Below are positions 43,173 to 51,246 of a DNA stretch of 64,000 bases, one piece after another; positions within the stretch are counted from its first letter, which is position 1, and each line of letters starts with the position of its first letter. The DNA comes from JAKIWV01 sp963773945 (lineage in GTDB: Archaea > Thermoplasmatota > Thermoplasmata > Lutacidiplasmatales > UBA184). The notes under the pieces are model-generated. The model was not told where the DNA came from. It saw nothing but the letters and a program-made list of their open reading frames with translations, and ran no database searches. The DNA lies in assembly GCA_963773945.1 (NCBI GenBank), contig CAVZDD010000003.1:558001-622000 (forward strand), in the 5' to 3' direction. The translations under genes and the position numbers were made by a program.

Positions 43173-44264
43173 TCAACTCCCGATGGTGAGGACGGTCTTG
43201 ATGCCCCCCGGGCGCGCCCCTACGAGCACGGACTCGTACTGGGTCCAGGAAAGGCGCTGACTCACGAGCTGCTCGGCGACCGTTCCCCATCGCCGGCGGA
43301 AGGCCGTCAGGTGCCGCAATCCCGCTTCGAAATATCGCCGGTTCGCGTTGACCGACCCGACAATCGCTTGGTTCTGCAGCACGAGCTTCCGCAGGATCTC
43401 TCCTCCTGGCAAGGAGATCGGGGGGCCGGAGTCGGCGGAGATTCCCGTGAGCAGGAGGCATCCGTTCGGCGCGAGCCGGGTGGTCAGGTCGAAGTCGAGG
43501 GTGGCCGAGCCTGTCGCGTCCAGCACAAGGTCGAATCGCTGCTCTCCCAGCACCGACAGGCCGGCCGACACGTCGGCGTGATGGGCATCGATCGCGGACA
43601 AGAGGGTGCCTGCCGCGGTCTTGTCCCCCTCTCGGTCGATGGCGGTGACCTCGAACCCCTCGGTCGCCAGGACCATGGCGGCGAGCATTCCGATCGCGCC
43701 GGTCCCGGCCACGAGGGCCTTCCGGGGGTGGTTCGGGTCGAGCCCCGGAGAAACCTCCGTCCGGTCGAGGACCCGCTTGGCTTGCAGAACGGCTTTCTCG
43801 ACCACGCTCAGCGGTTCCAGGAGTACAGCGCTCAGCCGGTGCGGACGCGGCACCCGCACCAGATATTCCGGTCGCTCGACGTAGAACTCCGAGAGATAGC
43901 CGTCCCGGCCCTTGATGCCGCGCTCCGTGAACAATCCGGTTTCGCAGAAGTCCGACCGGTTCGTCCGGCAGTATCGGCAAATGCCGCAACCGCGACGGAC
44001 CGTGGCGACCACCTCATCGCCGATGCGGAATCCGTGAACCGAAGCTCCGACTTCGACAACCTTCCCGAGGTTTTCGTGGCCGAGCACCAAGTCCGCCCGA
44101 CCTTCGGGTGGGGTCCCGTACTTCCCGGCCACGATGTCTCGGTCCGTTCCGCAGACCCCGCACTCTAAGACCTGAACCTCCACTTCTTCCGCACTCGGCG
44201 TCGGATCCGGTACCTTCCCCATGTGAATGCCCGGCCTCGGCGGGTTCACGAGGAGTGCTTGCAT
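43173..44264 (-). CDS. gdh: Zinc-dependent glucose 1-dehydrogenase (MDR family)
   Basis: Medium-chain dehydrogenase of 363 residues. LECGVCGTDRDIVAGKYGTPPEG and LVLGHENLGKVVEVG give the catalytic-zinc Cys/His/Glu, and RRGCGICRYCRTNRSDFC the structural zinc lobe. VAGTGAIGMLAAMV is the Rossmann motif. The sequence resembles glucose dehydrogenases of Thermoplasma and Sulfolobus, which start the Entner-Doudoroff route. The preceding gene in the operon (9 nt gap) is an aldolase of that route. Confidence 0.85.
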   Translation of the reverse strand: MQALLVNPPRPGIHMGKVPDPTPSAEEVEVQVLECGVCGTDRDIVAGKYGTPPEGRADLVLGHENLGKVVEVGASVHGFRIGDEVVATVRRGCGICRYCRTNRSDFCETGLFTERGIKGRDGYLSEFYVERPEYLVRVPRPHRLSAVLLEPLSVVEKAVLQAKRVLDRTEVSPGLDPNHPRKALVAGTGAIGMLAAMVLATEGFEVTAIDREGDKTAAGTLLSAIDAHHADVSAGLSVLGEQRFDLVLDATGSATLDFDLTTRLAPNGCLLLTGISADSGPPISLPGGEILRKLVLQNQAIVGSVNANRRYFEAGLRHLTAFRRRWGTVAEQLVSQRLSWTQYESVLVGARPGGIKTVLTIGS

Positions 44265-44272
44265 CAGTCACC

Positions 44273-45166
44273 TTACAGGAACGGACGCAGCAGAGGCTCC
44301 GCGGGGACTACCGCTGCCTCCACCCGGTCCCGCTCTTCACCGGTGAGGGGACCGTACGGGTCGCGGTAACCGACTTCGACTTGTCGGAGCCGATTGGCCA
44401 GATACTTGACGACGGAGGGAAACGGACCGGCCTCGAGCGCGACGAGCAGGGCGCGGAGCGGGGTCTCCAATTCCATCACCCGGGCGGCGTCGCCTTTTCG
44501 TGCCGCGGCGATCAATTCAACCGCCAACCGGGGAACGACATTTGCCGAACCCATCACGGCCCCCGCCGCTCCCGCGGCGATGGCGGGTCCGGTCAGGATG
44601 TCATCGCCGGGGAACACGGCAAACCCTTCCGGCGCCCCTTGGATGAATCCGGTAACGGAATCGAGGGAGCCGGACGTGTCCTTGATGCCGGACAACACCT
44701 TCTCTCGCGCCAGTTCATGGACCAGGGCCGGCGAGAGCGCGTATCCGACGTGCGAGGGAATGTTGTAGCCGAGTACCGGGATTCCCACCGATTTCTTGAT
44801 CGCCCGGTAGTAGTGCTTGATCGACGACTCGGTCGGCGTGAGGTAGTAGGGCGGTACCACGACGACCGCGGCCGCCCCGGCCTCCTCGGCCTGTATCGCG
44901 TTCGCGACGGCCTGGGACGTCGAGGGCGCCCCGCACCCGACCCAACCGTCCGTGTGCCACCCGAGGCTCTCGATCACCGCTTCCACGAGCCCCGATCGCT
45001 CGGGGGCGGTCACGACGGGAAACTCACCGAGGGTGCCCAGCACGAAGATGTGGTCGACCTTCGCGTCACAGAGCTTCCGAGTGAAGCGCGCGTTCTGCCC
45101 GAGATCGACCTGCTCGTTCTCTCCGAAGATCGTCGGGACCGGCACCGAAAGGCCGTCGAGCGCCAC
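44273..45166 (-). CDS. DapA/KDG-aldolase family lyase
   Basis: TIM-barrel class I aldolase, 297 residues. VFGVTGT-like region GTLGEFPVVTAPERSGLVEA, YNIPSHVG (catalytic Tyr) and the Schiff-base lysine in SGIKDTSGS are visible. The family includes dihydrodipicolinate synthase and 2-keto-3-deoxygluconate aldolase; adjacency to glucose dehydrogenase favours KDG aldolase. The GTG at 45166 lies about 28 nt from GTTAAT (45191-45196 on the plus strand, ATTAAC on the minus), supporting a leaderless start; longer reading would overlap rnhB. Confidence 0.8.
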   Translation of the reverse strand: MALDGLSVPVPTIFGENEQVDLGQNARFTRKLCDAKVDHIFVLGTLGEFPVVTAPERSGLVEAVIESLGWHTDGWVGCGAPSTSQAVANAIQAEEAGAAAVVVVPPYYLTPTESSIKHYYRAIKKSVGIPVLGYNIPSHVGYALSPALVHELAREKVLSGIKDTSGSLDSVTGFIQGAPEGFAVFPGDDILTGPAIAAGAAGAVMGSANVVPRLAVELIAAARKGDAARVMELETPLRALLVALEAGPFPSVVKYLANRLRQVEVGYRDPYGPLTGEERDRVEAAVVPAEPLLRPFL

Positions 45167-45188
45167 TGACGGGTCAGCGAAGGTGCGT

Positions 45189-45198
45189 GGGTTAATGG
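45189..45198 (-). promoter_or_regulatory. TATA-like box of the KDG aldolase-gdh operon
   Basis: CCATTAACCC on the minus strand, centred about 28 nt before the GTG at 45166. Confidence 0.4.
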
Positions 45199-45260
45199 TA
45201 TCCGAGCAACGACATCCAGCGTCGGAACCCAGATACGGACGTGCACTCCTCGGTCCGGCG

Positions 45261-45923
45261 ATGGCTCCGAAGGTGCTCGGTATAGACGAGGCCGGTCGGG
45301 GCAGCGTGCTCGGCCCGCTCGTCGTCGGCGGCTTTCTCGCGGAGGCGAGCCGGTTGGACGAGTTGCCCGCGCTTGGGGTGAAGGACTCGAAGTTGCTCTC
45401 CCCCACTCGCCGCGTGGCCCTCTTCGAGGCGCTGAAACCGCTCGGGGAGCGGATCGCCATCGAGATCCTGCCCCCGCAGATCGACTCGGCGGTGGTGAGG
45501 GGAGAACTCAACCTGCTCGAGGCGAAGGTCTTCGCGCGGCTCGTTCGCATGACCGACGCCCGCGAGATCTTTGTCGACGCGTGCGACGTCCGCGCGGATC
45601 GGTTCGGTCGGCGGGTAAAGACCTTGGCCCGCACCTCGGCTCGCGTGGTGTCGCAACATCACGCCGACCGGGACGTACCGGTCGTGTCCGCCGCGTCAAT
45701 CGTCGCCAAGGTGTGTCGGGACCGGGCCATGGAGCGTCTCCGCACGCATCTCCAGTCGGACTGCGGCAGCGGGTATCCCTCCGACGCCCGGACGCAGGCC
45801 TTCGTCACGGACCACCTCTCGACGCAAACCGAACGCGTCGCGTGGCTCCGCCATTCCTGGAGTACGATTGAAAGGCTTAAGCCGCACCCCCCGCTCCGAA
45901 CGCTGGATACCGAATGGCACTAG
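45261..45923 (+). CDS. rnhB: Ribonuclease HII
   Basis: RNase HII of 220 residues, removing ribonucleotides from DNA. Catalytic acids are in VLGIDEAGRGSVLGP (D, E), FVDACDVRAD (D) and the VVSAASIVAKVCRDRAM block (D). ATG at 45261. The end overlaps the next gene by 10 nt. Confidence 0.95.
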   Translation: MAPKVLGIDEAGRGSVLGPLVVGGFLAEASRLDELPALGVKDSKLLSPTRRVALFEALKPLGERIAIEILPPQIDSAVVRGELNLLEAKVFARLVRMTDAREIFVDACDVRADRFGRRVKTLARTSARVVSQHHADRDVPVVSAASIVAKVCRDRAMERLRTHLQSDCGSGYPSDARTQAFVTDHLSTQTERVAWLRHSWSTIERLKPHPPLRTLDTEWH

Positions 45924-46252
45924 TCGAAGAGACGCTCGCATCGTTGGTGGACCGGTTCAACCGCCATGCCGCCCAGAACCCGGCCGTCAAGACGGAGCTC
46001 GCCGGCCTGAACCGGAGCATTGCGATCCACTTCTCCGACGCGGACCACTACCTCCTCGAACTGAAGGATGGCGCGCTCGGAGGTCTTCGTACGGGAAACT
46101 CGACCAAGACGGACCTCACGATCCGGACCGATACGACCACGTTCCTGGGCCTCGTCAAGAAGGAGATTGGCCCGATGAAGGCGCTCGTCACCCGGAAGCT
46201 CGAGATCGACGGCTCGCTCGAAGACAAACTCCTGTTCCGCAAACTCCTGTAG
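45914..46252 (+). CDS. SCP2-like sterol/lipid-carrier domain protein
   Basis: Single SCP2-type domain of 112 residues: LNRSIAIHFSDADHYLLELKDGALGG, TDLTIRTDTTTFLGLVKKEIGPMKALVTRKLEIDGS. Such domains bind lipids or acyl-CoA in a hydrophobic tunnel. No partner domain. Overlaps the rnhB stop by 10 nt. Confidence 0.75.
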   Translation: MALVEETLASLVDRFNRHAAQNPAVKTELAGLNRSIAIHFSDADHYLLELKDGALGGLRTGNSTKTDLTIRTDTTTFLGLVKKEIGPMKALVTRKLEIDGSLEDKLLFRKLL

Positions 46253-46269
46253 CGGGTCTTGCGACGGTC

Positions 46270-47103
46270 ATGCCACCCACGCCCATCCCCCGCAAGGAAT
46301 GGCTCCCGGTCGAAGGCATCACTCCGCTCAGCGAATCCGAAGGCGTTCGACTCGCCGAGAGGCTGCCGGTCGTCCCGTGGTTCGTCCTCACGTACGGGGG
46401 GCTGCGCCACGGGTCAGACCGGGCGTTCGTCAAGGGTCCCCTCGAAGACCCCGAGGCGGTGGTCGTTCAGCACCGTTCGAGTCCGAGCGAACCGGAGTAT
46501 TTTGGAAAGGACCCGGGGGCGGCCTGGTCGCTGCTCTCCCGCATCCCGGGGTGGTTTTGCGTGAACGGACCAACCGAGGACATGAAACGACTCGTCCCGG
46601 TGCTCGCACGCGAGCTCCGCCTCCCCTACCGGTGGCTCGGGGACCTGTTCTACTCGTTGCAGACCCCCCCGGTCCCGCACTCCCATCCGTCGGTCCGACT
46701 TCTCGGCATCCATGACATCCCTTTGCTCCAGCGCGCCGTGTCAGAGACCTGGGCTGGGGGATACCGCACCTACGAGGAAGCGCTCACCGAAGGGGTGTCG
46801 GCCGGCGCCATCATCGACGGCCAGGTCGTGTCTATCGCCGACAGCTCCGCCGCCAACGGCCGGTACGCGGACATCGGCGTGAAGACCCTCGAACCGTACC
46901 GGCGGCAAGGACTCTCCTCGGCCGCCGTGTACCTGGTGGCCCGAGAGCTGCGGGCCCGGGGACTCGTGCCGATCTGGAGCACCGGTAGCCACAACGTGGC
47001 GTCGCAACGGGTCGCGACGAAGGTGGGATTCCAACGGCACGGGCGGGGCGAGTACGTGGTGTTTGACGGCCTCCAGGAGACCGGCGGATACCAACCGGCC
47101 TAG
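46270..47103 (+). CDS. GNAT-family acetyltransferase (FR47-like)
   Basis: The 277-residue product has an N-terminal domain (WFVLTYGGLRHGSDRAFVKG...) and a C-terminal GNAT fold with the acetyl-CoA motif ADIGVKTLEPYRRQGLSSAAVYLVA (R/Q-x-x-G-x-S/A) and NVASQRVATKVGFQRHG. Substrate unknown. Overlaps the convergent pdaD gene by 4 nt. Confidence 0.8.
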   Translation: MPPTPIPRKEWLPVEGITPLSESEGVRLAERLPVVPWFVLTYGGLRHGSDRAFVKGPLEDPEAVVVQHRSSPSEPEYFGKDPGAAWSLLSRIPGWFCVNGPTEDMKRLVPVLARELRLPYRWLGDLFYSLQTPPVPHSHPSVRLLGIHDIPLLQRAVSETWAGGYRTYEEALTEGVSAGAIIDGQVVSIADSSAANGRYADIGVKTLEPYRRQGLSSAAVYLVARELRARGLVPIWSTGSHNVASQRVATKVGFQRHGRGEYVVFDGLQETGGYQPA

Positions 47104-47603
47104 GGCAGGAACACGCACGCCGCGATGCAGACCCCGTAGTGGTCCATCGGGATCGACAGCTCCTCGGTGCGGTAGTGGATGCGCTTGAGCTCGACGCCGC
47201 GGAAGTGCGCGATCTCCTCCATGCGCCACTTGAGGAACTCCTTGAGCGCCTTCTGGGTCCCGTTCAGGTGGCCCTCGGCCACGTAGCCCCCCTGTCCATC
47301 CGTTCGGAACGCGTAGGAGATCCCGGCGCTCACGACCTCCCCTTCGCCCCCGCCCATCCGGGCGAGCACGGCATGCGTGATCGAGCCCCGGGGAACGCGC
47401 TCGCGGTCGACCTGTCGAACTCCGGTCGGAAGCACCGACGACACAGAGACCAGGTTCTGTTCGCCGATGCCGGCCTGCAACAGTGCGAGGTCGAACGCGT
47501 TGAGCTCGCTCACCTTGTTGATCCCCTTCCCGCTGGTCACGAAGAACCGGGTCGGGATCGGTACGAGGGAGATTCCCGGAGGCGACGGGGGAGCGCGCGG
47601 CAC
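47100..47603 (-). CDS. pdaD: Pyruvoyl-dependent arginine decarboxylase
   Basis: A 167-residue proenzyme that self-cleaves at the Ser-Ser in LVSVSSVLPTG to make a pyruvoyl group, then decarboxylates arginine to agmatine for polyamine and agmatidine synthesis. FFVTSGKGINKVSELNAFDLALLQAGIGEQNLV and AGISYAF are family segments. GTG start at 47603, about 27 nt from a TATA box. Confidence 0.93.
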   Translation of the reverse strand: MPRAPPSPPGISLVPIPTRFFVTSGKGINKVSELNAFDLALLQAGIGEQNLVSVSSVLPTGVRQVDRERVPRGSITHAVLARMGGGEGEVVSAGISYAFRTDGQGGYVAEGHLNGTQKALKEFLKWRMEEIAHFRGVELKRIHYRTEELSIPMDHYGVCIAACVFLP

Positions 47604-47625
47604 GGAGTCCGGGATTCCTGGCTCC

Positions 47626-47634
47626 GTTTAAGTG
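47626..47634 (-). promoter_or_regulatory. TATA box of pdaD
   Basis: CACTTAAAC on the minus strand, centred about 27 nt before the GTG at 47603. Confidence 0.45.
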
Positions 47635-47646
47635 TTCATCGTCGAT

Positions 47647-48219
47647 TTAGACCATGATCGCGTGGCGCCGGCGCATCGATTCCTCGCTCTCGCCCCGGGA
47701 GCGCATGATGGCGCTGACCAGGGCGTCCGTGAAGTGGAGGCTCGCCGACTCGAACAGCGTACCGAGGGGGGCCAGTTCCGGTCGCTCGGTGTCCTCGGGA
47801 AACTCGAGCGGGATCGCGAGGTTGGCCGCGTGCGCCAGCTTGGAGCTGGAGCGGCCCGTCAGCACCACGAGCTGCGCGCCTTCGCGACGGACAATGTTCG
47901 CGGTTTGAATGCTGGACTGGCTCTCGCCGCGACCCGAGAGAATGAACACCGCGTCCCCCGCCCGGACGATGGGCGTGGTGCTCTCGCCGATCACGAAGGC
48001 CGCCAATCCGACCTGGACGAGCCGCATCGCGAACGCGCGGCCGATGATCCCGCTGCGCCCGGCGCCGTAGACGAAGATCTCTGGGGCCTTGAGCAGGATC
48101 TCGACGGTCCGCTGAACTACATTGGGCGGGATCTTGGCGATCGCCTCCGCCACCCGACGGGCGATGTACGTTTGCGACTGGGCGAACGCGGAATCGTCGG
48201 AGTCGCTACCGGCGCCCAT
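47647..48219 (-). CDS. hxlB: 6-phospho-3-hexuloisomerase (SIS domain)
   Basis: SIS-domain isomerase of 190 residues: FVYGAGRSGIIGRAFAMRLVQVGL, VFILSGRGESQSSIQTANIV and the C-terminal LFESASLHFTDALVSAIM. It isomerises 3-hexulose 6-phosphate; in archaea, with hexulose-phosphate synthase, it makes ribulose 5-phosphate. The synthase is not fused or adjacent. The start overlaps the end of the upstream TIM-barrel gene by 14 nt. Confidence 0.88.
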   Translation of the reverse strand: MGAGSDSDDSAFAQSQTYIARRVAEAIAKIPPNVVQRTVEILLKAPEIFVYGAGRSGIIGRAFAMRLVQVGLAAFVIGESTTPIVRAGDAVFILSGRGESQSSIQTANIVRREGAQLVVLTGRSSSKLAHAANLAIPLEFPEDTERPELAPLGTLFESASLHFTDALVSAIMRSRGESEESMRRRHAIMV

Positions 48220-49399
48220 GGCTCCTCTTCGAGGAGGGGGACGACGGGTGTGACGGTCGGTGAGGCGGCCGTTGAGACACTTTGGAGGGACTCTTCGGAG
48301 CCGACTTCAAGGCGGGCTTCATGGCCGGGCGGGCGCCCTTGGCGAGAGGAGCTACTTTCGCGGGGACTGGGAGCGCCTTGGGCGGCGGCGGGGCGTGCTT
48401 CTTGGCCCACCGCCGGGTCAGCGCGCGCTCGTAGAGGAGCTTGAGGTACATTCCGTCGTGCTCGAGCAACGGGGAGCTCGAAATGACCGTGACGTCAAAG
48501 TCTCGGTCGGCCAGGATCTCGGCGAGGTTGTCGAAGCGGATCGAGCCGCGCTTGATCGGCGTTCGCCGGAACTCCGTGGGACCGTAGAACTCGACGCCGG
48601 AGAAGTTGAGGTAGAGGTCGCCGTGGCTGGCCTCCACGAACTGGTCGACGAGCGCCTTGAGCTGGACCTGGTCGTTGAACGTGGTGCGCTCGCGGGCCGC
48701 CAAATGTGGCAAGTTGAGCACCGGCACGATGCCCTTGATCTGATGCGCCAGCTCGAGGACCTCCTCGCGCGACCCGAAGACATCGGGGTGGCCGCTCGGC
48801 TCGATGGCCAGGTGCACGGCGCCGTCGGTCGTCTTCTGAAGCCAGGTTTCGAGCTCCCGCGCCACCTGGGCCAATTCGTGAATGCTGTCGGCCCGCGAGC
48901 CGCCGCCATAGAATCCGAGGTGTGTGACGTCCAGGCCGGCGCCCAACCCCGACGCGAGCAGTCCCGCCCACTGGATCTGTCGGATGCTGCGGTCCCGGGA
49001 TTCCTCGCTGCCGAAGAAGTCGACGTAGTATGGTGCGTGCAGCGTGAGTTTTACATCAAGGGCGCGGGCGAGCGCCCGGGTCTGGGCGAGGTCGGCGTAG
49101 TCCTTGGCCAGGCTCCACGTGAGTCCGGTCACGTTCTGCCGACGCTTGAGCGGGGTGCGCAAGGCGGCCGGGTCGGCTGACGTGCGGGTCGTTTCCCCCA
49201 CCTCGACGAGCAACTGGAGCGGGACGTCAAACGGGAGCTTCCCGACCTCTTCCTCGAGAAGAATCCGGGTGAGGGGATTGACCTTGATGAACTGCACTTC
49301 CATCGCGGTGAGGCCAAGATGGTGGACGTCCGAGATGCCATCCCGCAGGGTCCTCCCCTTGCAAGAGAGTGGTATGCCGGCCGGCCCGAAACGGATCAC
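48206..49399 (-). CDS. Endonuclease IV-like TIM-barrel protein with basic tail
   Basis: Protein of 397 residues. The first ~310 residues form an AP-endonuclease-2-type barrel (IRFGPAGIPLSC..., LTLHAPYYVDFF, LDVTHLGFYGG, HLAIEPSGHPDVFGS, PVLNLPHLAARE, GDLYLNFSGVEFYG); histidine and Glu zinc ligands of endonuclease IV appear partly kept. The last ~75 residues are a Lys/Pro/Ser/Ala-rich histone-H1-like tail. The GTG at 49399 is preceded by AT-rich CATAATACG. Could be a repair endonuclease or a sugar isomerase of the same fold. Confidence 0.7.
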   Translation of the reverse strand: MIRFGPAGIPLSCKGRTLRDGISDVHHLGLTAMEVQFIKVNPLTRILLEEEVGKLPFDVPLQLLVEVGETTRTSADPAALRTPLKRRQNVTGLTWSLAKDYADLAQTRALARALDVKLTLHAPYYVDFFGSEESRDRSIRQIQWAGLLASGLGAGLDVTHLGFYGGGSRADSIHELAQVARELETWLQKTTDGAVHLAIEPSGHPDVFGSREEVLELAHQIKGIVPVLNLPHLAARERTTFNDQVQLKALVDQFVEASHGDLYLNFSGVEFYGPTEFRRTPIKRGSIRFDNLAEILADRDFDVTVISSSPLLEHDGMYLKLLYERALTRRWAKKHAPPPPKALPVPAKVAPLAKGARPAMKPALKSAPKSPSKVSQRPPHRPSHPSSPSSKRSHGRR

Positions 49400-49446
49400 A
49401 ATTGACCAAACCCGGAAGTCAGGGGAGGACCCCGTATTATGCGGGT

Positions 49447-50112
49447 CTATTTAGGGCGAGCGTCGGCCCTCGCGATCCCCACGAAAATGCACCCGGGACC
49501 ATCTTCGAGCCGATCCTCGTTCCGGTCGCGCCGGAGTCGTCGCAGTACCTGGCTCGAGGGTCCCCCCATCGGAGCCAGCAGCAGTCCGGGGGTCGCCAGC
49601 TGGTCGGTCCACGCCGGGAAGATCTCGGGCGTCGCGAACGAGACCAAGATCCGGTCGTAGGGAGCGCCCTCCGGCCACGCCTTCCGGGCATCCGCCGCGT
49701 GAACGGTCACGACGTCCCCGTACCCGAGTTCGGAGAGCACCGACTGGGAGTCTTCGACCAGAGCGGGGTCCAACTCCACTCCCACGACCCGGCCGCCGGG
49801 ACGTACGAGCTCCGCCAAGAGCGCCGTCAGGTACCCCGACCCAGAGCCGAGTTCCAGGACGCGCAGTCCCGGCGTCAGTTGCGCCCACTCGAGCATCAGG
49901 GCCACCATGTGTGGCGCGGAGATCGTGGACGCCTTCGGGCCTAACGGGAGGGGGGTATCGTCGTAGGCCTCGCTCGCGAGACCCGGAGCGACGAACCGGT
50001 GTCGGGGAACCCGGCGCATCGCCGCGGCGACGGTGGGCTCCAAGGAACCCAGGGCCTCGACCATATCCTGGGCCCGCTCCGGCCAGGGAACTTCGGTCGT
50101 GGCCCGTGGCAT
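49447..50112 (-). CDS. pcm: Protein-L-isoaspartate O-methyltransferase-like
   Basis: SAM-dependent methyltransferase of 221 residues, repairing isoaspartyl damage. VEALGSLEPTVAAAMRRVPRHRFV, the PLPLGPKASTISAPHMVALML loop, LELGSGSGYLTALLAEL (SAM) and VVGVELDP are family features. Starts 2 nt after the rlmE stop, in one minus-strand unit. Confidence 0.9.
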   Translation of the reverse strand: MPRATTEVPWPERAQDMVEALGSLEPTVAAAMRRVPRHRFVAPGLASEAYDDTPLPLGPKASTISAPHMVALMLEWAQLTPGLRVLELGSGSGYLTALLAELVRPGGRVVGVELDPALVEDSQSVLSELGYGDVVTVHAADARKAWPEGAPYDRILVSFATPEIFPAWTDQLATPGLLLAPMGGPSSQVLRRLRRDRNEDRLEDGPGCIFVGIARADARPK

Positions 50113-50114
50113 CG

Positions 50115-50726
50115 CTAGGGCTCCGGCGTCGTCCGGGCGTGGAACCCGAAACCGAGCAGGTAGAGTTCGGAGGATTGCTCCCGGGAGGCGGGCGGCTTGG
50201 TGCGCTGCCAGCGGTCGAAGGAGGGCCGGATCTGCGCTTCGGTCTCGCCCAGCAGGTCGCCGTCGAACAGCTTCGCGACGAAACGGCCGCCGGGCTTCAA
50301 GACCTGTCGGGCCAACGCCCACGCGTCGAGCACGAGGGACACGCTGCGTGCGTGATCGGTGGCATACGCGCCGCTGATCCGGGGCGACATGTCCGACAGT
50401 ACCACATCGAAGGGGTGCGGGCCCAACCGCGTCGCGAGGTCGGGGGCCCCGACGAGGGCCCGGACCACCGCGACGCGGGGGATGGGCTCGACGAGCCGGG
50501 GGTCGACAGCCACCACTTCGCCGCGGGGCCCGACGCGCTCGGACGCGACCAACGACCAGCCGCCCGGCGCGGCCCCCAGGTCCAGGACCCGGTTACCGGG
50601 CCGGAAGATCGGGAACCGGTCGGCGAAGTAGGCGAGCTTGAACGCGGCGCGGGAGCGCAGGCCCTCGGCTTGGGCGGCCCGGTAGTAAGGATCGTTCCGT
50701 CGTTGGGCGACGAACCGACGTCCCAT
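50115..50726 (-). CDS. rlmE: RlmE/FtsJ-type rRNA 2'-O-methyltransferase
   Basis: 203 residues; K30 in RSRAAFKLAYFADRF, LDLGAAPGGWSLVASERVG (SAM site), VVLSDMSP (Asp), GGRFVAKLF (Lys) and SSELYLLGFGF (Glu) make the K-D-K-E tetrad of 2'-O-methyltransferases. Predicted target is the 23S A-loop uridine. TATA box TTTTTAAC about 28 nt before the ATG. Confidence 0.93.
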   Translation of the reverse strand: MGRRFVAQRRNDPYYRAAQAEGLRSRAAFKLAYFADRFPIFRPGNRVLDLGAAPGGWSLVASERVGPRGEVVAVDPRLVEPIPRVAVVRALVGAPDLATRLGPHPFDVVLSDMSPRISGAYATDHARSVSLVLDAWALARQVLKPGGRFVAKLFDGDLLGETEAQIRPSFDRWQRTKPPASREQSSELYLLGFGFHARTTPEP

Positions 50727-50749
50727 GGAGCCGCGAACCGGAGCGGCGG

Positions 50750-50758
50750 GTTAAAAAG
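50750..50758 (-). promoter_or_regulatory. TATA box of the rlmE-pcm operon
   Basis: CTTTTTAAC on the minus strand, centred about 28 nt before the ATG at 50726. Confidence 0.5.
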
Positions 50759-50776
50759 GCCGCCCTCGGGACGGCC

Positions 50777-51172
50777 TCAGTACCGCCGGGCCAGGACGAG
50801 CAGGATGCCCCCGATGAGACCGAAGATCCCCGCCAGTGCTTCGAAGAGGTGGAGGCCCAGCACGTACCAGGTCCCGATCGCGAGGATGATCAGGATGACG
50901 CCGCCGGCCAGCGAGTAGTCGCCGGTCCGGACGAATTCTCCCTTCTGCGTGTAGGTCCCGGTCCGGCGGGTCGCAAAAGCGGCGAAGAAGATGAACAGCA
51001 GACCAATCACGACCTCGAGAACGATCCCGGTCGTCGTGTTGACCAGCAAATGCGCCGAGAGCCCTTGCCTCAGGAGCGAGGCGAGCCCGCCGGCGAGCGT
51101 CACCAACGCGCCCAGGAACAGGAGAACACCGGCGAAGACCCCGAACAGAAACCCCAACCGATCCTGGTCCAT
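50777..51172 (-). CDS. Small four-helix membrane protein, unknown function
   Basis: The 131-residue protein has four helices: FLFGVFAGVLLFLGALVTLAGG, GIVLEVVIGLLFIFFAAFA, LAGGVILIILAIGTWYVLG, and FEALAGIFGLIGGILLVLA. No catalytic motif. CCCTAAA on the minus strand (about 51211-51217) may be its TATA box with a short leader. Confidence 0.6.
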   Translation of the reverse strand: MDQDRLGFLFGVFAGVLLFLGALVTLAGGLASLLRQGLSAHLLVNTTTGIVLEVVIGLLFIFFAAFATRRTGTYTQKGEFVRTGDYSLAGGVILIILAIGTWYVLGLHLFEALAGIFGLIGGILLVLARRY

Positions 51173-51246
51173 CGACGTCCCTCGGGAGGTGCGGCGGAAC
51201 CGGTGGGCGCTTTAGGGCTTGCGGCGCGAGTTCCGTGGCCGACCCT

